Positions 62,634-64,000 of a stretch of DNA of 64,000 nt are shown here, piece by piece. How positions within the stretch are numbered: position 1 is the first letter of the stretch; each line of letters begins with the position of its first letter. This stretch comes from Vibrio sp. SCSIO 43135 (GTDB lineage: Bacteria > Pseudomonadota > Gammaproteobacteria > Enterobacterales > Vibrionaceae), in assembly GCF_023716665.1 (NCBI RefSeq), contig NZ_CP071860.1:806001-870000 (forward strand), in the 5' to 3' direction. The notes below the pieces were generated by a model, which ran no database searches, was not told the DNA's origin, and saw only the letters and a program-made list of their open reading frames with translations. The position numbers and the translations under genes are program-made.

Positions 62634-63754
62634 TATACGCAATAGTCGGTCGCCCTCGGTCGGGCAAAAGTTATGAAGCTGTGGCTTACCATGTGATTCC
62701 GGCAATCAAGAAAGGTCGCAAGGTAATTACTAATCTGGCTCTTAATATTGACTTCTTCGTCAAGGTCTATGGTGAATCCGTTCGTGACCTAATCGTCATG
62801 GTTGATGGTGAACTTAACCACTACGGCAAGTTGGATAGGCCGTTTTCCAAGCATGAACACTATCAGGATGAATGGAGAAATGACGATGGTGTAGGGCCTT
62901 TGTATATCGTCGATGAAGCGCATATGGTGCTCCCCAATAGGCAGCTAGATTCCAAAATACTGGAGTTCTATTCGCTTCATGGTCATTACGGTATCGATAT
63001 CATTTTGCTTACTCAGAACTTACGCAAGATTCACCGTGACATTAAGGACATGATTGAGTTGACTTACTACTGCGCTAAAAACACCGCGCTAGGCTCTGAC
63101 AAGACTTACACAAAAAAGGTAAGGGTAGGTGCTACCACTGAAACTGTTAACCAAGAACAGCGTAAATACCGTAAGGAAATATTCCCGTTCTATAAGAGTC
63201 ACACCCAAAGTTCAAAGGATGTTGTCGAAGCTGCGGCAAAAGATATCAAACCGATTTGGAAGCACTGGACGGTATGGTTATCAGCCATTTTTCTATGTGG
63301 TGGTGCTGTAATTGTTTACTTAAATGGTGGCTTATTTGGCTTTTTTGCATCTGAGCCAGAAGCGTCCCTAGAGGAACCAATCAATGTTCAAACCGAAGAT
63401 GAACCCAAAGAAGAAACTAAAACGGAAGCTAAAAAGAGTCGTAAAAAAGATCCTTTATCGGGTTTTAAACTTTACGTATCCGGTGAGGCTTTGCAGGCTG
63501 CTTTTGATGAGAATAAGAAACCAATCAGGAAGCTAACGTTTAAGAACTATTATATTGATGTCTATGAGAAAGACTTCAAGATGTTCACGTTCACACATCA
63601 TGATTTGATAAACATTGGTTACGAATTCGAGGTGTTAAGTGATTGTTTGTTTAGTGCCACGTTCGGCGGTCATACACGACTCATTACTTGCGGAAACTAT
63701 GAAGAACAAGAGAAGCAGAGTGATTTGTTTGCAGCCGCGCCAATTGGACTTTGA
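62630..63754 (+). CDS. zot: Zot/pI-type phage assembly ATPase (copy 3)
   Basis: 374 residues, identical to copy 1; its stop lies 9 bp before the dif site. Confidence 0.9.
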   Translation: MIYAIVGRPRSGKSYEAVAYHVIPAIKKGRKVITNLALNIDFFVKVYGESVRDLIVMVDGELNHYGKLDRPFSKHEHYQDEWRNDDGVGPLYIVDEAHMVLPNRQLDSKILEFYSLHGHYGIDIILLTQNLRKIHRDIKDMIELTYYCAKNTALGSDKTYTKKVRVGATTETVNQEQRKYRKEIFPFYKSHTQSSKDVVEAAAKDIKPIWKHWTVWLSAIFLCGGAVIVYLNGGLFGFFASEPEASLEEPINVQTEDEPKEETKTEAKKSRKKDPLSGFKLYVSGEALQAAFDENKKPIRKLTFKNYYIDVYEKDFKMFTFTHHDLINIGYEFEVLSDCLFSATFGGHTRLITCGNYEEQEKQSDLFAAAPIGL

Positions 63755-63763
63755 TAACTAGAT

Positions 63764-63791
63764 AGTGCGCATTATCTATCTTATGTTAAAT
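63764..63791 (+). other. Chromosomal dif site (right junction)
   Basis: XerC arm AGTGCGCATTA (phage-derived), 6-nt spacer TCTATC and XerD arm TTATGTTAAAT. The 6-nt spacer and match to known Vibrio dif arms indicate this is the working chromosome dimer-resolution site and the likely target for further phage integration. Confidence 0.88.
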
Positions 63792-63886
63792 GACATTAAG
63801 TAAGAACTAATAATGTCGCTATTCCTATTCCCTACACCTTTAAATCTACAATATTAAACATAATAGTGATTTACCATAAAATACCT

Positions 63887-63930
63887 AATAATCAGTTAGT
63901 TAATCTTCGATTCTCTAACTGATTATTTTG
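63887..63930 (+). terminator. AT-rich hairpin right of dif
   Basis: Perfect 13-bp arms AATAATCAGTTAG / CTAACTGATTATT (63887-63899 and 63915-63927) followed by TTGTTT. It could end transcription coming out of the prophage. Confidence 0.6.
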
Positions 63931-63934
63931 TTTG

Positions 63935-64000
63935 ATGAAACGACTATATTGCCTTCTAGCCATTATCACGTCGGTGTTCTTACAACTAAAGGCCGAGAGA
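63935..64000 (+). CDS. Start of an exported protein, partial
   Basis: The ATG at 63935 opens a frame of 22 codons to the window edge reading MKRLYCLLAIITSVFLQ and on, which looks like a signal peptide. No convincing ribosome-binding site is seen and the rest is outside the window. Confidence 0.4.
   Translation, partial: MKRLYCLLAIITSVFLQLKAER

Larger units (their letters stand above)
57488..63763 (+). mobile_element. Inovirus prophage, copy 3
   Basis: Right copy; all nine genes are intact. It is the copy next to the normal-length dif. Confidence 0.93.
44936..63791 (+). mobile_element. Tandem array of three filamentous prophages at dif
   Basis: Three head-to-tail copies with an exact 6276-bp period, starting at 44936, 51212 and 57488 and ending in a dif site at 63764-63791. 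The copies differ at only four positions that I found: 45198 (C in copy 1, T in 2 and 3), a T inserted at 53803-53805, G at 54424 instead of C, and an A lost at 54596-54601 (all three in copy 2). Gene order is that of inoviruses of the Vibrio Vf/CTX type. Confidence 0.96.

Noticed and set aside
1..64000. tRNA, rRNA, CRISPR arrays and IS elements
   Set aside because: I saw no cloverleaf-like clusters, regularly spaced short repeats or transposase genes; the only repeats of size are the prophage copies.

Overview
The window looks like a Vibrio chromosome close to its replication terminus, most likely the secondary chromosome; the species cannot be fixed from sequence alone. The grounds are: an intact vxrABCDE cluster beside pntAB, the order known from V. 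cholerae chromosome II; a divergent fruBKA/cra locus; three perfect matches to the MatP site matS (GTGACRNYGTCAC) at 16210, 27296 and 31999; and a XerCD dif site at the right end.

Positions 1-44.9 kb are ordinary Vibrio housekeeping and accessory genes. In order they are: a secreted LruC-domain protein with a lipoprotein; moeA-moeB; folE; dbpA; a membrane protein; an amidohydrolase; a secreted MsrA-MsrB fusion; fhs; a YhhN protein; a YqhD-like alcohol dehydrogenase with a divergent AraC regulator; a large GH18 chitinase; glgC; a Cache-PAS-GGDEF cyclase; the fructose PTS operon fruBKA with divergent cra and three Cra operators; a small outer-membrane-type protein; a YgiW-type OB-fold protein; cobQ; a conserved hypothetical gene; a receiver-GGDEF cyclase; an outer-membrane beta-barrel; a membrane GGDEF cyclase opposite a ComFB-type gene; a HlyU-family gene; pntAB; vxrABCDE; a BLUF photosensor; and a periplasmic double-rhodanese protein. 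Clear hairpin terminators separate most units.

Positions 44936-63791 hold three head-to-tail copies of one 6276-bp filamentous phage (inovirus) integrated at dif. Each copy encodes, on the minus strand, a small membrane protein of unknown role and a HTH repressor. On the plus strand it encodes a Rep protein, ssDNA-binding protein, small membrane virion protein, major coat protein, pIII-like adsorption protein, pVI-like protein and Zot/pI assembly ATPase. No secretin gene is present, so export would depend on a host secretin. Each copy carries a dif-like site plus a second, inverted dif-like site about 55 bp away, the arrangement used by CTXphi to integrate as folded single-stranded DNA. The central copy carries two opposite 1-bp frameshifts, in the ssDNA-binding gene and in the pIII-like gene, which leave its length unchanged.

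The main points for follow-up are the tandem array and its att structure, the unknown minus-strand phage membrane gene, the mutated middle copy, the vxrE ribosome-binding site buried in a terminator hairpin, a FadR-like site before pntA, and the matS cluster.
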